A stretch of DNA of 64,000 nt from Pelagomonas calceolata (Eukaryota > Sar > Pelagophyceae > Pelagomonadales > Pelagomonadaceae), in the NCBI GenBank assembly GCA_918797485.1, contig CAKKNE010000001.1, positions 1,674,001 through 1,738,000 on the forward strand, given 5' to 3'. Positions 35,727-44,938 of the stretch are shown in pieces. Positions within the stretch are counted from its first letter, which is position 1. Every line of letters starts with the position of its first letter. The notes under the pieces were generated by a model. It had not been told where the DNA came from and did not search any database. It worked only from the letters and a program-made list of their open reading frames with translations. The position numbers and the translations under genes were made by a program.

Positions 35727-37229
35727 ATGGTGCGCACACGCGCCGGCACGAGAACAACAACATCGACGAGCGTTGCGTCCGAAGCGACGGACAGTTGCGA
35801 CCCGGCACTACGGATGGTCCTCCGCGGCACGATCTGCGCGTCGTCGCCGCTGCGGCTCCTGCGGGGGAAGGAGGACATCCTCAAGTCCCTCTTCGGGCTC
35901 GTGCTCGAAGAGTACTGGGCCGCGTGCCTCGAGGACACGGCCGCGCGCCACCCGCGGGCCTGGGCGCGCGAGTTCGAGCGGTGCACTAACATAAGGCCGG
36001 CCGATCCTGACGATGTCGAAAATGCGCCGCGAACCGGCTTCGGCTACCCGCGCTGGCCGGGGTGGCTCTCGCTCAGCCTCTTCGGGCGCGAAACGGAGGA
36101 CGGCGAGTTCATCCGCACGCGTTCGGACAGACTGGTCACATTTCCGGAGAACCGCGGGCGCTACTGCAACATGCTTCCGTTCCGGTTCGACGATCTCGAC
36201 ACGTTGCCGGCCGAGTTCCGCGACTACGCCCGCCTGATCGAGCGCTGCCAGAGCCACTCGACCGACTACGCCCGACGAGACCCCTGCGTCGCGTACCTGA
36301 CCGTCGACGAGCGGGCGCCGGCGCCGGGCGCGTCGCAGCGCCGACCGGGCCTGCACTGCGAACGCGCCGGCGCGACCGGGTCACACATGGAGCCGCCGGA
36401 AGCGTTCGGCTGGGGCTACGGGACGGTCTGTTTCAAGGATTGCGCGCAACCCACGGGCGGTATCTTCATGGCCAGTACCGTGGGCGGCACGACGCGGATC
36501 TGGAACACGCGCGTCTGCGACGCGGCCGGCGACGGCGTGATCGGACCGCACGGCAATCTCGAGCGCCTCCGGCCGCTGCTCGACGGGCGCGTGGAGTCGC
36601 ATACGCTCGAGGCGAACGAGCTGGCCTGGCTGACGGACCGTACGCCGCACGAGAGCCTCCCGGTGCCGGACGGCGCGCCGAGGCAGTACTTCCGCCTCGT
36701 CGTGGGGAAGGTCGACCTGTGGTACGCGGCGCACTCGACGGCGAATCCGCGGGTCGCGCTCCCGGATACAGTCCGCGTCGTCGCTGGAGACAAGTTCGCC
36801 TCGGCGCCGCCGCTGCGCTGGGTCCAGGGCGACGCGGCGCTCGCGGAGGAGCGCACGACTTTCCGCACGATGCTCGAGAGCTATTCGCTCGGCGACCGCG
36901 TCGACGACATCGCCGCGTTGGGCGTGAGGACCGTCGCGGACCTGCGCGGCGTGGCGACGCCGGCTGCCCTGGGCATCAACGCTTACATGGACGACGAGGA
37001 CGGGAGGGTCGTCCGCGGCGTCCAGATCGGGTACCTCGACCTCGATGACCCGGAAGGGGAGTTCGGTCCCCTCCACAAAGGCGGTGGAAATCTCTACACT
37101 CTCTGGGCGAGTGTCCGAGTGCAGCCGTCTGTCCGCGCGGTGCTCGAGCTCTGGGAACAGAGCGCGAGCATCTGGCCGGCGGACGTGGACGAGGACGCCA
37201 TGGGCGAGGACCGCGAATTTGAAGGGTAG
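35727..37229 (+). CDS. 2OG-Fe(II) oxygenase-like (double-stranded beta-helix) protein
   Basis: 500 aa from the ATG at 35727 (MVRTRAGTRTTT); the longer frame opens at a non-ATG. Residues ~190-335 look like a jelly-roll oxygenase: PGLHCERAG gives an H-x-E pair (H210, E212), GGIFMASTVGGTTRIWN the middle strands, LTDRTPHESLPV the distal His (H308), and QYFRLVVG a basic residue (R323) where 2OG enzymes hold the 2-oxoglutarate carboxylate. The C-terminal ~130 residues contain a SAM-like helical segment (LGDRVDDIAALGVRTVADLR). The N-terminal ~100 residues are unassigned. I recall similar uncharacterised proteins in algae and large DNA viruses but cannot confirm. Substrate unknown. Confidence 0.55.
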   Translation: MVRTRAGTRTTTSTSVASEATDSCDPALRMVLRGTICASSPLRLLRGKEDILKSLFGLVLEEYWAACLEDTAARHPRAWAREFERCTNIRPADPDDVENAPRTGFGYPRWPGWLSLSLFGRETEDGEFIRTRSDRLVTFPENRGRYCNMLPFRFDDLDTLPAEFRDYARLIERCQSHSTDYARRDPCVAYLTVDERAPAPGASQRRPGLHCERAGATGSHMEPPEAFGWGYGTVCFKDCAQPTGGIFMASTVGGTTRIWNTRVCDAAGDGVIGPHGNLERLRPLLDGRVESHTLEANELAWLTDRTPHESLPVPDGAPRQYFRLVVGKVDLWYAAHSTANPRVALPDTVRVVAGDKFASAPPLRWVQGDAALAEERTTFRTMLESYSLGDRVDDIAALGVRTVADLRGVATPAALGINAYMDDEDGRVVRGVQIGYLDLDDPEGEFGPLHKGGGNLYTLWASVRVQPSVRAVLELWEQSASIWPADVDEDAMGEDREFEG

Positions 37230-37243
37230 TAGTGACGACCCCT

Positions 37244-37255
37244 CCCCCCCCCCCC
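37244..37255. repeat. Poly-C tract
   Basis: A run of 12 C in the short gap between two convergent gene ends. Unstable tract, no known role. Confidence 0.8.
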
Positions 37256-37310
37256 GACTAGATACCCCCTGTGCATGCATCTCAAAAATAATAACAACAA
37301 AGTCGATGAA

Positions 37311-39620
37311 TTAGGGCGCCAAGGCCTGCGCCGCCTTGCGCCGAGCAATGTAGTCCTCGCCCGGTAATAATTTTCCAGACGCGTCCCGCCTGGATCTATA
37401 CTCTGCTCCAGTCGAAGAGCGCAACCCGATGGCAAGCAAAGCCTCGGACGCCTCTCCCGCACTCTTGATGGGCTCGCCCGACTCGTCGAAGCGCGGCGCG
37501 TACGCCGCGCCGGCCTCGGCCTCCAAACCCAGACCTAACCGAGACTTGCGGTTCTTCTTCCAGCGCATCCTAATACTATCTTGGGAGTCGTGCTCGGAAT
37601 CCTGGGAGCCGGGCTGCCACCACTGTCGAGGCGAGACTTTTCTGTATTCGCGCTTGTTCCGGTCCCGACACGCATCCCTACAATTGCGACCCCACATCAG
37701 GACACACTTGGGAGCGACCACAATATTCAAGGCCCGCTTGATCTCGACGTGGGCGCCCCAGGGCTTGAAACGCCAATTTTCAAATCTTTTCAATGATCGT
37801 CGACACTTCCCGCCCTTCGCCCAGGGCGTCCGCGGGTCCCTCACGAGCTGCAAAGAACCGCAGATCCCGAACCTCTCGCAGAAGTTCGCGTAGACAAGAT
37901 GCTCGGTAAGCTCCTCTTCGACGAACGTCCGGATCGCGCTCTGCGCGTTGTGCAGTTTTTTGAGGAGCCAGGGCCGTTCGATGGTCGCGTTGCTTGCCAT
38001 CTTGCGTTGGGCGGCCTTGGCCTTCTCGCTATCCGTTAAATATTTCACGAAGCGTCGTAAATGTGCCGTGACCTCGGCGGACGTGCCGTTCGTGTCCTGC
38101 GCGTGTTGATAGGGTGATGGCGTGGACCTCGGCCCCGGCGCGCGCGGTCGCGGCGATGGCGTGTGTCTGGGGCGGCCCGTACGCCATCGACGCGAGACGG
38201 CGATGGCGTGCGATGCGAAGCAACGGACGCCGCACGTTACGGTAAGCGTCACGAAGGGCTGGCACTGCAACCCTATATAAGGCATCGACTGGATCGAAAC
38301 CATCACCGGTAATCCGAACATCAACGCCTCGTACAACACTCTTGGATTTCTATCACCGTTGCTGAAATGTATTAATCCAGAAGCGCGAGACATGACCGAG
38401 ACCATCTGCTCGTGCGACAATCTCGTAGAGTGCAGTGTCACCTTGCCCTGCCATCTTTCCTGAACCTCTTTCTGAATAGCAGCATAATCATCTCCACCGA
38501 CGTCCGCCTGGCGCACGCCGAAGAACTCCAGATTGTAGGGCCCCAGCGTCTCCTTGGAGACGATGCGCAGGAAGTCGAGTTGCCCTTTGTTTGGTCTATA
38601 AGAACCAACATAGATCAAGGTCCTCTCTCGTTTCTCCGAGGCCTTGACCGCTACGTCATCATAGATGACGCGTTCCTTCGGTGGTAACAGGATGGGTTTC
38701 GGGAGGGCGTCATCTCTGATAATTTCAATCGGCGCGTGGCCGCCTATCAACCGGAAGGCCGGTTCGATCACTCGTCGCTGGAAGACCACGTCCGGCAAGC
38801 GCGCAATATTTTGCGGTCTCGTGACGCGAGGCACGCCCGCTCCATCAGGATCCTTCTCCGAGGCATACAACAGATTCCGCTCGTACAAACCTCGGATCTC
38901 CGCGTGCGGGTTCACGAGCGGCAGCCAGGCGATCTTCGTCGGGGGATCCGCTTTTAATGAGACTTGTTCAGCACCAAGAATCCTCTTGCCTTGCCGATCA
39001 AACGCGTACGCGTCGCAGGCTCCCAAGTAATCGTGCGGCGCATTTCTCCCAGCATCAACCCAAAACGGGTCGCCCGTGTTGCCGCAGTAGTGGTTCGCAC
39101 ACAAGAATCGGAGGCGCTTGTCCTCGCCGCCACCCAATACCACAACTAAACCGGGCGGCGGGTCACCACTCGTAATACAGGAAGTGCGTTGTAGAGAACT
39201 ACAGTCGGCGCACGTGCCGTCGTCGTTGTGCACTATCACCCTAAGACCGGTCAACTGGTGCAAACATTGCGCCATGCCGTCGCGCCAGTCCGCGCGACTG
39301 CCTTCGCATAAGTTACTTTTTGATGCTGTCATCGTCTGCACCAATAATAATATACTACGGTTCTGTGCTCGCAACTTCTCGCCATCCTCGCTGAGAGCGA
39401 CTCGTTGGCAGGAAGCCGTCGCCTTCGTCTTGCCTTGTCTGTGATACGACGCGTCGTGCAGTTGGCTTGCTCGTTGGATCATATTTACGCCCTGGGCATG
39501 GACTCTCCCGAACTCCTCCTTGTATACGGAACCGTCCTTGTTCTTGAGCGGGTCGGGGTTGCTGCTGCCGCCGCCCGTGTTGGCGGCGCTGCAGGCGGTG
39601 AGCAGCAGCAGCATCCGCAT
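37311..39620 (-). CDS. GT4-type glycosyltransferase
   Basis: 721 aa after removing a 144-nt in-frame intron (38097-38240). A short signal (MRMLLLLTACSAANT) puts it in the secretory path. The N-terminal domain includes GLVVVLGGGEDKRLRFLCANH. The GT-B nucleotide-binding domain shows RTLIYVGSYRPNKGQLDFLR, the start of a glycos_transf_1 fold, and ASGLIHFSNGDRNPRVLYEALMFGLPVMV, where the E of YEALMFGLP is the usual E of the E-x7-E region. The C-terminal ~220 residues are Cys/Arg-rich and unusual, ending in two related copies of YAPRFDESGEPIK / YRSRRDASGKLLPGED. Donor sugar unknown. The intron rejoins PFVTLT-DTNGTSAEV. Confidence 0.75.
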   Translation of the reverse strand: MRMLLLLTACSAANTGGGSSNPDPLKNKDGSVYKEEFGRVHAQGVNMIQRASQLHDASYHRQGKTKATASCQRVALSEDGEKLRAQNRSILLLVQTMTASKSNLCEGSRADWRDGMAQCLHQLTGLRVIVHNDDGTCADCSSLQRTSCITSGDPPPGLVVVLGGGEDKRLRFLCANHYCGNTGDPFWVDAGRNAPHDYLGACDAYAFDRQGKRILGAEQVSLKADPPTKIAWLPLVNPHAEIRGLYERNLLYASEKDPDGAGVPRVTRPQNIARLPDVVFQRRVIEPAFRLIGGHAPIEIIRDDALPKPILLPPKERVIYDDVAVKASEKRERTLIYVGSYRPNKGQLDFLRIVSKETLGPYNLEFFGVRQADVGGDDYAAIQKEVQERWQGKVTLHSTRLSHEQMVSVMSRASGLIHFSNGDRNPRVLYEALMFGLPVMVSIQSMPYIGLQCQPFVTLTVTCGVRCFASHAIAVSRRWRTGRPRHTPSPRPRAPGPRSTPSPYQHAQDTNGTSAEVTAHLRRFVKYLTDSEKAKAAQRKMASNATIERPWLLKKLHNAQSAIRTFVEEELTEHLVYANFCERFGICGSLQLVRDPRTPWAKGGKCRRSLKRFENWRFKPWGAHVEIKRALNIVVAPKCVLMWGRNCRDACRDRNKREYRKVSPRQWWQPGSQDSEHDSQDSIRMRWKKNRKSRLGLGLEAEAGAAYAPRFDESGEPIKSAGEASEALLAIGLRSSTGAEYRSRRDASGKLLPGEDYIARRKAAQALAP
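38097..38240 (-). mobile_element. Introner element 3 (144-nt intron in the glycosyltransferase)
   Basis: GT-AG on the minus strand, starting GTAACGTGCGGCG and ending ATCAACACGCGCAG. The interior has GCGTCGATGGCGT once and GCCATCGCC or GCCATCACC three more times, the hallmark of this family. Open in frame and a multiple of three, so retention would add 48 residues. The target duplication is no longer clear, suggesting an older copy. Confidence 0.72.
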
Positions 39621-40025
39621 TTTTTTGTGCAGCGCCGCAGCGATGGCGTTATTGATCAGGGCAGCCGGCTTGGTGATCGCTGTCGCGGCTCAGGCAGCCC
39701 GCGGCATTATTGCGCCGTTCTGGGTGGACGCCAGCGACACTGACAGCACCAAAAATTGCTCGACAGGAGAGCCTGGTTCGGGTTTCTGCGGCGATCCCCT
39801 GCGGGACGCGTCGACCGGCGTTTGCGGCGAGTCAAAGACGCCTTGCGACGCCTTAAAAAATTGAGAAAAACCCGCGTCCTAGCATCAAGCTCCAGCTCGA
39901 TTGCCCCGGAACACCACCGTTCTCGACCGCTGAGCGCAATCAAGCTAGCACACTCCTCAGGCCACGACAGAACGCAGTCGTGCGACCGCTCGCGAATTGA
40001 GAGAAGCTCACGTGCGCTCCGCACC
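39621..40025. other. Divergent intergenic region
   Basis: 405 bp between the glycosyltransferase and the NPF-repeat gene. No palindromic element; nothing else recognised. Confidence 0.45.
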
Positions 40026-40772
40026 ATGAAACAAGTGATTCTTGCGCTCGCCTTGCTGAGCCATGCGGCCGCCCTCTTGCCGACGCCGCCGCGGCGACGA
40101 ACCGTAGCCAGATACGGCTTCCTCGACGACCTCATGGACAAGTTAGATGGAGGCGCGGACAAGGACGACGCCTGGAAGGACGAGATGATGCGCGAGCAGC
40201 AAGCTATTCTTGCGAACCGCCGCGCGTCGGGCGGGTTCATCACCGAGGCGCAAGAGGAAGAAATCCGCCAGCGCCGCGCCAAAGTCGGGGAAGAAGAAGA
40301 TAGGCTCAAGGCGATCCAGCAGTCGCGCGAGGCCGACAATCTTGATCAGTGGAAGTCGGCTAGGGACTCCGGTGCGATCAAGACGGCGTCATCTGGCCTG
40401 AAGCGGGACGCGGATTCATCGAGGATGGGCTCCGCTGGCCTGTTTGCCGAAAGAGCTGATGCCAAAATGCCTTATATCGATCGGGGCTACGTGCAAGAAA
40501 CGACGTCGGACGGCATCCCGATCAAGAAGAAGGCTCAGGAGAGCGCGCCCGCGGCGCCGAACCCGTTCGCCGGGTTCCAGAACCCCTTCGAGAAGAAGGA
40601 AGCATCAGCTCCGGCGCCGGCGCCCGCGCCCGCGCCGGCGGCGCCCGAGCTGCCGAACCCCTTCGCCGCCTTCTTCGACAAGCCCAAAACTCCAGAACCG
40701 GAGCCGGCGCCCGAGCCCGAGGCGCCGAACCCGTTCGAGGCCTTCGGCAAGATGTTCGGCGGCGACAAGTAG
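40026..40772 (+). CDS. Secreted or plastid-targeted coiled protein with NPF repeats
   Basis: 248 aa from the ATG at 40026. Signal peptide MKQVILALALLSHAAALLPTPP, then Arg-rich RRRTVARYGF, like a plastid transit region. Residues 35-120 are charged and helical (EEEIRQRRAKVGEEEDRLKA). The C-terminal third alternates NPF motifs (NPFAGF, NPFEKK, NPFAAFF, NPFEAFGKMFGG) with Ala-Pro and Glu-Pro runs. NPF is an EH-domain ligand in the cytosol, but a signal peptide makes that role unlikely here. Function unknown. Confidence 0.6.
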   Translation: MKQVILALALLSHAAALLPTPPRRRTVARYGFLDDLMDKLDGGADKDDAWKDEMMREQQAILANRRASGGFITEAQEEEIRQRRAKVGEEEDRLKAIQQSREADNLDQWKSARDSGAIKTASSGLKRDADSSRMGSAGLFAERADAKMPYIDRGYVQETTSDGIPIKKKAQESAPAAPNPFAGFQNPFEKKEASAPAPAPAPAPAAPELPNPFAAFFDKPKTPEPEPAPEPEAPNPFEAFGKMFGGDK

Positions 40773-40805
40773 CTCGAGTAACTAGATTCGAGTGACGAGT
40801 CGTAG

Positions 40806-42253
40806 TTACCCGACGTCCATGGCGCCGGGCGCCGCGTAGCTCTGGCGCACGGGCGGGACGACGAAGTCGTCCGGCGCTTGAACTAAAGGCGCCGGCGGTC
40901 TGATATCAGGATCCCCCTCCCGCCCCGAAAAGTGGGACTCGTAGCGCCAGACGCGCGCCAGATTGTCCTTGTCCATGGAACAAGAAACGAACATGGAGTT
41001 TCTCGGGTGGTTGTCCATGCCTAGGACGGGAGACCGATGCGCTTGCACCTCGTGGGCCAGCTTGCCCGTGTTCATGTCGAAGATCATCAAACACCCGTCC
41101 TCCTGGCCAGCGACCACTACTGGCCCTTCTCTATTTTTTGGCGCATGAAAACCGTTGTTGCAGTTGTACCTCAATGAACGACAGCCTTCGAAGAATCTGC
41201 TGGCGCGCACCGGTTGCGTATCTACTCTCCACAATCTCATAAAAGTATCATGTGTCGACACTAATAAATAAGAGCCATTTGGGGTGTATCGTAGACCGGA
41301 GACAGGTGCCTGTTTGGCGGGTAAGCCCGCCTGCTCGGCGTAGATCGTAACTAAGCATGAGCCGGAAGCCGTGTCCCATAATCGCGTAAGACCATCGTAC
41401 GAGCCAGACGCTATGACCGACCCATCGCCCGGGCTGAACTGGACCCCGGTAATCGGCTCCGCGTGGGCCTTGATCTCCCTCACAGCCTCCGGACAGCGAG
41501 GATCCCACAGCTTTATGGTCTCATCAAAGGATCCAGAGCAAAACAAGGTAGACGTAGGATGTACCGAACAAGCGAACACGTAATCTTGGTGGCCGACGAA
41601 CTTGCGATGTTGTTTCCCCGTCCGCACGTCCCACAGCCGCACCGTCTTATCGTCCGAACAGGTGATAGCAAAGTGCTCGTCCTTGCCTGCGCGGAGCATC
41701 GCGGTCTCGCGACGCGGTCCGAATGGCCTCGAAGTCGAAAAAGAAACCACCCACGTCATCGTGCGATGGACACAAGTTGATGGCGTGACTCTACACGACG
41801 GGACGCCGAGATCGCACTGAATTGTATATCATTTATGCCCTCCTCGTGCTCGTCGAAAAGTAACACTACTTCCCACTTGCCGTTTTTTCTTTGACAAAAA
41901 CGGCCGATGGCGTCCGCACTACCTAAAGCTAGGTGCCGTCCCGATGGTGTGAAACGCACACTGGAGATAGGTCTGACGGCACCACAATTGATTGTTTCAG
42001 ACAGTACATATTTCCCTTTCTCGTCGAGGTTCTTGGGCCGCTTGTAGCGGTAGGGCTTCTTCGTCTTCTTGGCGGCAGCGACACGGTCGTTTTGGGCGTC
42101 GATGGGCGCCCAGTCTTTTGGTATTGGTGGGGGCGGCGGCGGCACGAGGCCTCTTAAGCGTCTTATCTCTCTGGCGTTTAGTGATATTTTCGGGTTCGGG
42201 AACAGTCTAGCGGTGTTGTGGCTGCCCTGGGCGGCCCTTGTTTGGGCGTTCAT
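40806..42253 (-). CDS. WDR5-like WD40 protein
   Basis: 438 aa from exons 41818-42253 and 40806-41686; the 131-nt intron (GTGCGATC...CGCGCAG) rejoins NDIQFS-KDEHFAITCSDDKTVRLWD. Blades visible include DYVFACSVHPTSTLFCSGSFDETIKLWD, GSVIASGSYDGLTRLWDTASG and GSYLLVSTHDTFMRLW, closely following WDR5 and Swd2/Swd3 subunits of the COMPASS histone H3K4 methyltransferase; WDR82 is the other candidate. Residues 1-60 are Pro/Lys-rich. The intron contains CACGCCATCAACTTGTGTCC and may be an eroded introner. Likely nuclear, chromatin-associated (inference). Confidence 0.82.
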
Positions 42254-42615
42254 CGTCTATATCGGCGCGCGGGCTCGCTGGCTCTCCGTAGCTTTTGAAG
42301 CTTTTGAGGCACCGGAGCTGCCGCGGCTGTGCGCGCGGGGTCTCACTGGCCAGTCGCAGCGATAATGACTCCTCGACGTCCACCACGGAGGTCTTGCGCA
42401 GTAAATTCGCGCACAAAAGCCTTCGCGGTCAAATCGTCGAGCTAGCGTCGTGTAAGGCACTAGCAATCGAAGAGCAACATGAGCAAAACGCTCTGACCTT
42501 GCTACGTGGGCGCTGAAACACCCTCAAAACTAAGCATTCATTCATTGGACTGCCTCGTGGACCGCGCACCGCCGAGCTCTCCTCAGCATCTCACCAGCCA
42601 GCACTCAAGCCAACA
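42254..42615. other. Divergent intergenic region
   Basis: 362 bp between the WDR5-like and VTE6-like starts with the palindromic element at 42441-42464. Nothing else recognised. Confidence 0.5.
42441..42464 (+). repeat. 24-bp imperfect palindrome, copy 7
   Basis: GCTAGCG, core TCGTGTAAGG, CACTAGC. It points toward the VTE6-like gene (152 bp); the WDR5-like start is 188 bp the other way. Confidence 0.74.
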
Positions 42616-43452
42616 ATGCGACGCCTCCTCGCCCTGCTCGGCACTGCCAGCGCCCTCGTGCCACCGCCACGACAATTACTAAGACGCCCGTATCAAATCC
42701 AGCCGGCACAAATGACCCCGGAGCTCCAGACCGCCCTCACGCTCAACACGGGCCTAGCAACAATTGGCACGTTGGCGGGCCAGAAGCAACTCACGCCGAC
42801 AGGTTTAGTCCACGCCTGGGCCCTCGGCGTGATCCTCTGGTCGAGCTTCGTGGGGTGGCGCGGCTACTCTTTATGTGTATTATACTTGGTGGTTGGCAGC
42901 GCAGCCACGAAAATAAAACAAAAGCAAAAGGAAGCGCAGGGCATCGCGGAAGGTCGAGGCGGCGCTAGAGGTCCGGAGAACGTCTGGGGGTCGGCCGCGA
43001 CCGCCGCTATGTGTGCGTTGTACGGCTTTCGCAAGCCTTCACTCAGACCGCTCCTCGCCGTGGCCTACGTATCATCGCTAGCGACGAAGTTGTCCGATAC
43101 TCTAGCGTCGGAAGTCGGCAAGGCCTACGGCAAGACGTGCTATTTGTCCACCACTCTGAAACGCGTCCCGCCGGGAACGGAGGGAGCAGTGTCACTAGAA
43201 GGTACTTTAGCTGGCTTCGCGGGCTCCGTCGTCGCCGCTGCCTACGCCGTCGCCGTGGGGCTGACGCCTCGTCAAGCGATGGCACCGGTCATCATAGCGG
43301 CCTTTGTGGCGACGACGTGCGAGAGCTGGTTGGGGGCGGGCGCGCAGGGCCGCGTGCCGTGGCTGACGAACGAGGTCATCAACTTCCTCAACACGCTGAT
43401 TGGGGCCGGCGTCGGCGCCGCGCTGTCGTTTAGGCTCTTTAACCTCTATTAA
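42616..43452 (+). CDS. VTE6: Phytyl-phosphate kinase VTE6-like (DUF92) membrane protein
   Basis: 278 aa with an N-terminal presequence (MRRLLALLGTASALVPPPRQLLRR). The DUF92/TMEM19 family, which includes plastid VTE6, phosphorylates phytyl-phosphate to the diphosphate for tocopherol and phylloquinone synthesis (family knowledge). Diagnostic motifs are AATAAMCALYGFRKP, SLATKLSDTLASEVGKAYG (~160), TLKRVPPGTEGAVSLEGTLAG, and the C-terminal LGAGAQ and NEVINFLNTLIGA. About six hydrophobic helices. The presequence fits a plastid location. TMEM19-type function of unknown kind is the alternative. Confidence 0.85.
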   Translation: MRRLLALLGTASALVPPPRQLLRRPYQIQPAQMTPELQTALTLNTGLATIGTLAGQKQLTPTGLVHAWALGVILWSSFVGWRGYSLCVLYLVVGSAATKIKQKQKEAQGIAEGRGGARGPENVWGSAATAAMCALYGFRKPSLRPLLAVAYVSSLATKLSDTLASEVGKAYGKTCYLSTTLKRVPPGTEGAVSLEGTLAGFAGSVVAAAYAVAVGLTPRQAMAPVIIAAFVATTCESWLGAGAQGRVPWLTNEVINFLNTLIGAGVGAALSFRLFNLY

Positions 43453-44552
43453 CTATGCGCCTTCGCTACGTGCTTCAGGTGCCTCATCGCGCGGTCGTTC
43501 CTAGTTCGCACCTCGAGGGCGTGCTCCACGACCCCACTAACAACGTCGAGCGCTTTTTGGGAGAGGGACTTGCGTACGACGGGGCAGGACTTGTTGTAGT
43601 GCTCCCGGATATACTGTGATGTAGATGGCCGGCACGCGTCGCGCAAGGCCGTAGTCCAGAGCCTCTCCATCTTCCCGGGGCAGACGAGCTGCGCCCCCGT
43701 CTCTTTTACGGCTCGCTCGAAGACAAATAAACCGTGGAGGTAGAGCAGCTCATCCCTGTCCACGAGCTTCTTCAGCGAACCTTGGACAGATGAAGGCACT
43801 TTATCCAGTGATGAATCGTAGGCCTCGCGGTGCGTGGTAGAAGTGGGCGGAAATTTCGCGCCGAAGAGCGGCCCCTCGGCGCCGCAGCGGCAGTAGGACG
43901 GCACTTGCTTTGTGGCGCGCCAGCCGAGCAAACATAAGCTCTCTCTATATAACTCGACGAAGCCCACGAACCCAAACTCACCGTCGAGCTTTCTGGACGC
44001 GTCGGCCACGGATATTTTGGAAGACACGCCCTTGTTTGTCAAAGCGCTGCCCTCGCCGACGACGAAGCGGAATTGTATATTGCGAGGATCGTAGCACTTC
44101 CAGAAGGGCCCTCGTTCCGCGGTCACCTTCGTCGCACCCTTGCTCCACTCCTTCACGCCAGCCCATGCTTCTGATTGGCCGTGGCCGGGAAAGTCCTTCA
44201 CTTTTCCTTTCAGAACGTTTTTACAGTAGAGGAACTGCGAATAGACGAGCTGCAGCGGCCGTCGCAGCAAGACGGCCCTCCTACCACCATTCTCGAGCTT
44301 CCTTAGCGTCGTCCGCGAGAAGGCGCCCTTCTCCTCGGAGCCCGTGATCGAGTCGCGTCTTGTCAGGAAGTGCCTCGCGTCGACCATGAACGACGCGCCG
44401 GCGGCCTTTGGGATATGTACGAAGACCCAGCGCTGCGGCGTTCTCTCCACATCGTTGGGTAGGAGTCCTTTCGTCGTCTGCCGGTCTCTTGCTGACAGCT
44501 GGCGGCGGTCGTCCGTCGCCGTCGCAGCGGCTAACCATAGGAGGAGCCTCAT
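43449..44552 (-). CDS. Secreted-pathway sulfotransferase
   Basis: 367 aa. Signal peptide MRLLLWLAAATA, then WVFVHIPKAAGASFMVD (residues ~43-58), the 5'-phosphosulfate loop of Golgi PAPS sulfotransferases. The 3'-phosphate-binding region RRAVLLRRPLQLVYSQFLYC has the RxP and S-x-x-x pattern. Its topology resembles 2-O and carbohydrate sulfotransferases that sulfate cell-surface polysaccharides (family knowledge). Sulfated polysaccharides are typical of stramenopile surfaces. The stop codon overlaps the convergent VTE6-like stop by 4 bp. Confidence 0.82.
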   Translation of the reverse strand: MRLLLWLAAATATDDRRQLSARDRQTTKGLLPNDVERTPQRWVFVHIPKAAGASFMVDARHFLTRRDSITGSEEKGAFSRTTLRKLENGGRRAVLLRRPLQLVYSQFLYCKNVLKGKVKDFPGHGQSEAWAGVKEWSKGATKVTAERGPFWKCYDPRNIQFRFVVGEGSALTNKGVSSKISVADASRKLDGEFGFVGFVELYRESLCLLGWRATKQVPSYCRCGAEGPLFGAKFPPTSTTHREAYDSSLDKVPSSVQGSLKKLVDRDELLYLHGLFVFERAVKETGAQLVCPGKMERLWTTALRDACRPSTSQYIREHYNKSCPVVRKSLSQKALDVVSGVVEHALEVRTRNDRAMRHLKHVAKAHS

Positions 44553-44938
44553 GTTGGGCAGCCTCTCACTCGCCGCATTGATGGACAGCGGTCACCACGC
44601 GGCCAGCATGGATGCCGGTGGCCCGAATGGGCAGCCTTTTTGAGCAAGTGTGTGCAGCTGCTTTTGAGCTCCGGCCGGTGCTAGCAACAAACCAGCACGG
44701 GGTTTTCGCACGTTCTTTCGTGCGGAATGCACAAATAAGTGCGTTTGCAGCTCTTTGCGCAAGGCTGCTTTTTGCTTGCTAGTGTCTTACATGCCGCTAG
44801 CGCACGCGGGATTAGGCTGCCAAAAATAATAGCGTACGCGGCACCTCACGGGGATCTGAACTGTTTCGAACCAACATTAGTCATCACTCTTGCCGCCAGC
44901 GCAACAGGTTCCACCCGTATCGGCGACAAGCTCGCAAA
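44553..44938. other. Divergent intergenic region
   Basis: 386 bp between the sulfotransferase and GH3 starts with the palindromic element at 44778-44801. No other feature seen. Confidence 0.5.
44778..44801 (-). repeat. 24-bp imperfect palindrome, copy 8
   Basis: GCTAGTGTCTTAC and ATGCCGCTAGC. It is the exact reverse complement of the consensus copy at 12491. It points toward the sulfotransferase (226 bp); the GH3 start lies 138 bp on the other side. Confidence 0.75.

Noticed and set aside
36381-37280. A 299-codon minus-strand frame opposite the oxygenase-like gene
   Set aside because: Arg/Ala/Val-rich shadow without conserved motifs; the plus frame has a plausible active site.
41687-41817. 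WDR5-like intron as an introner
   Set aside because: It has CACGCCATCAACTTGTGTCC but no inverted ends and no target duplication; described as possible only.
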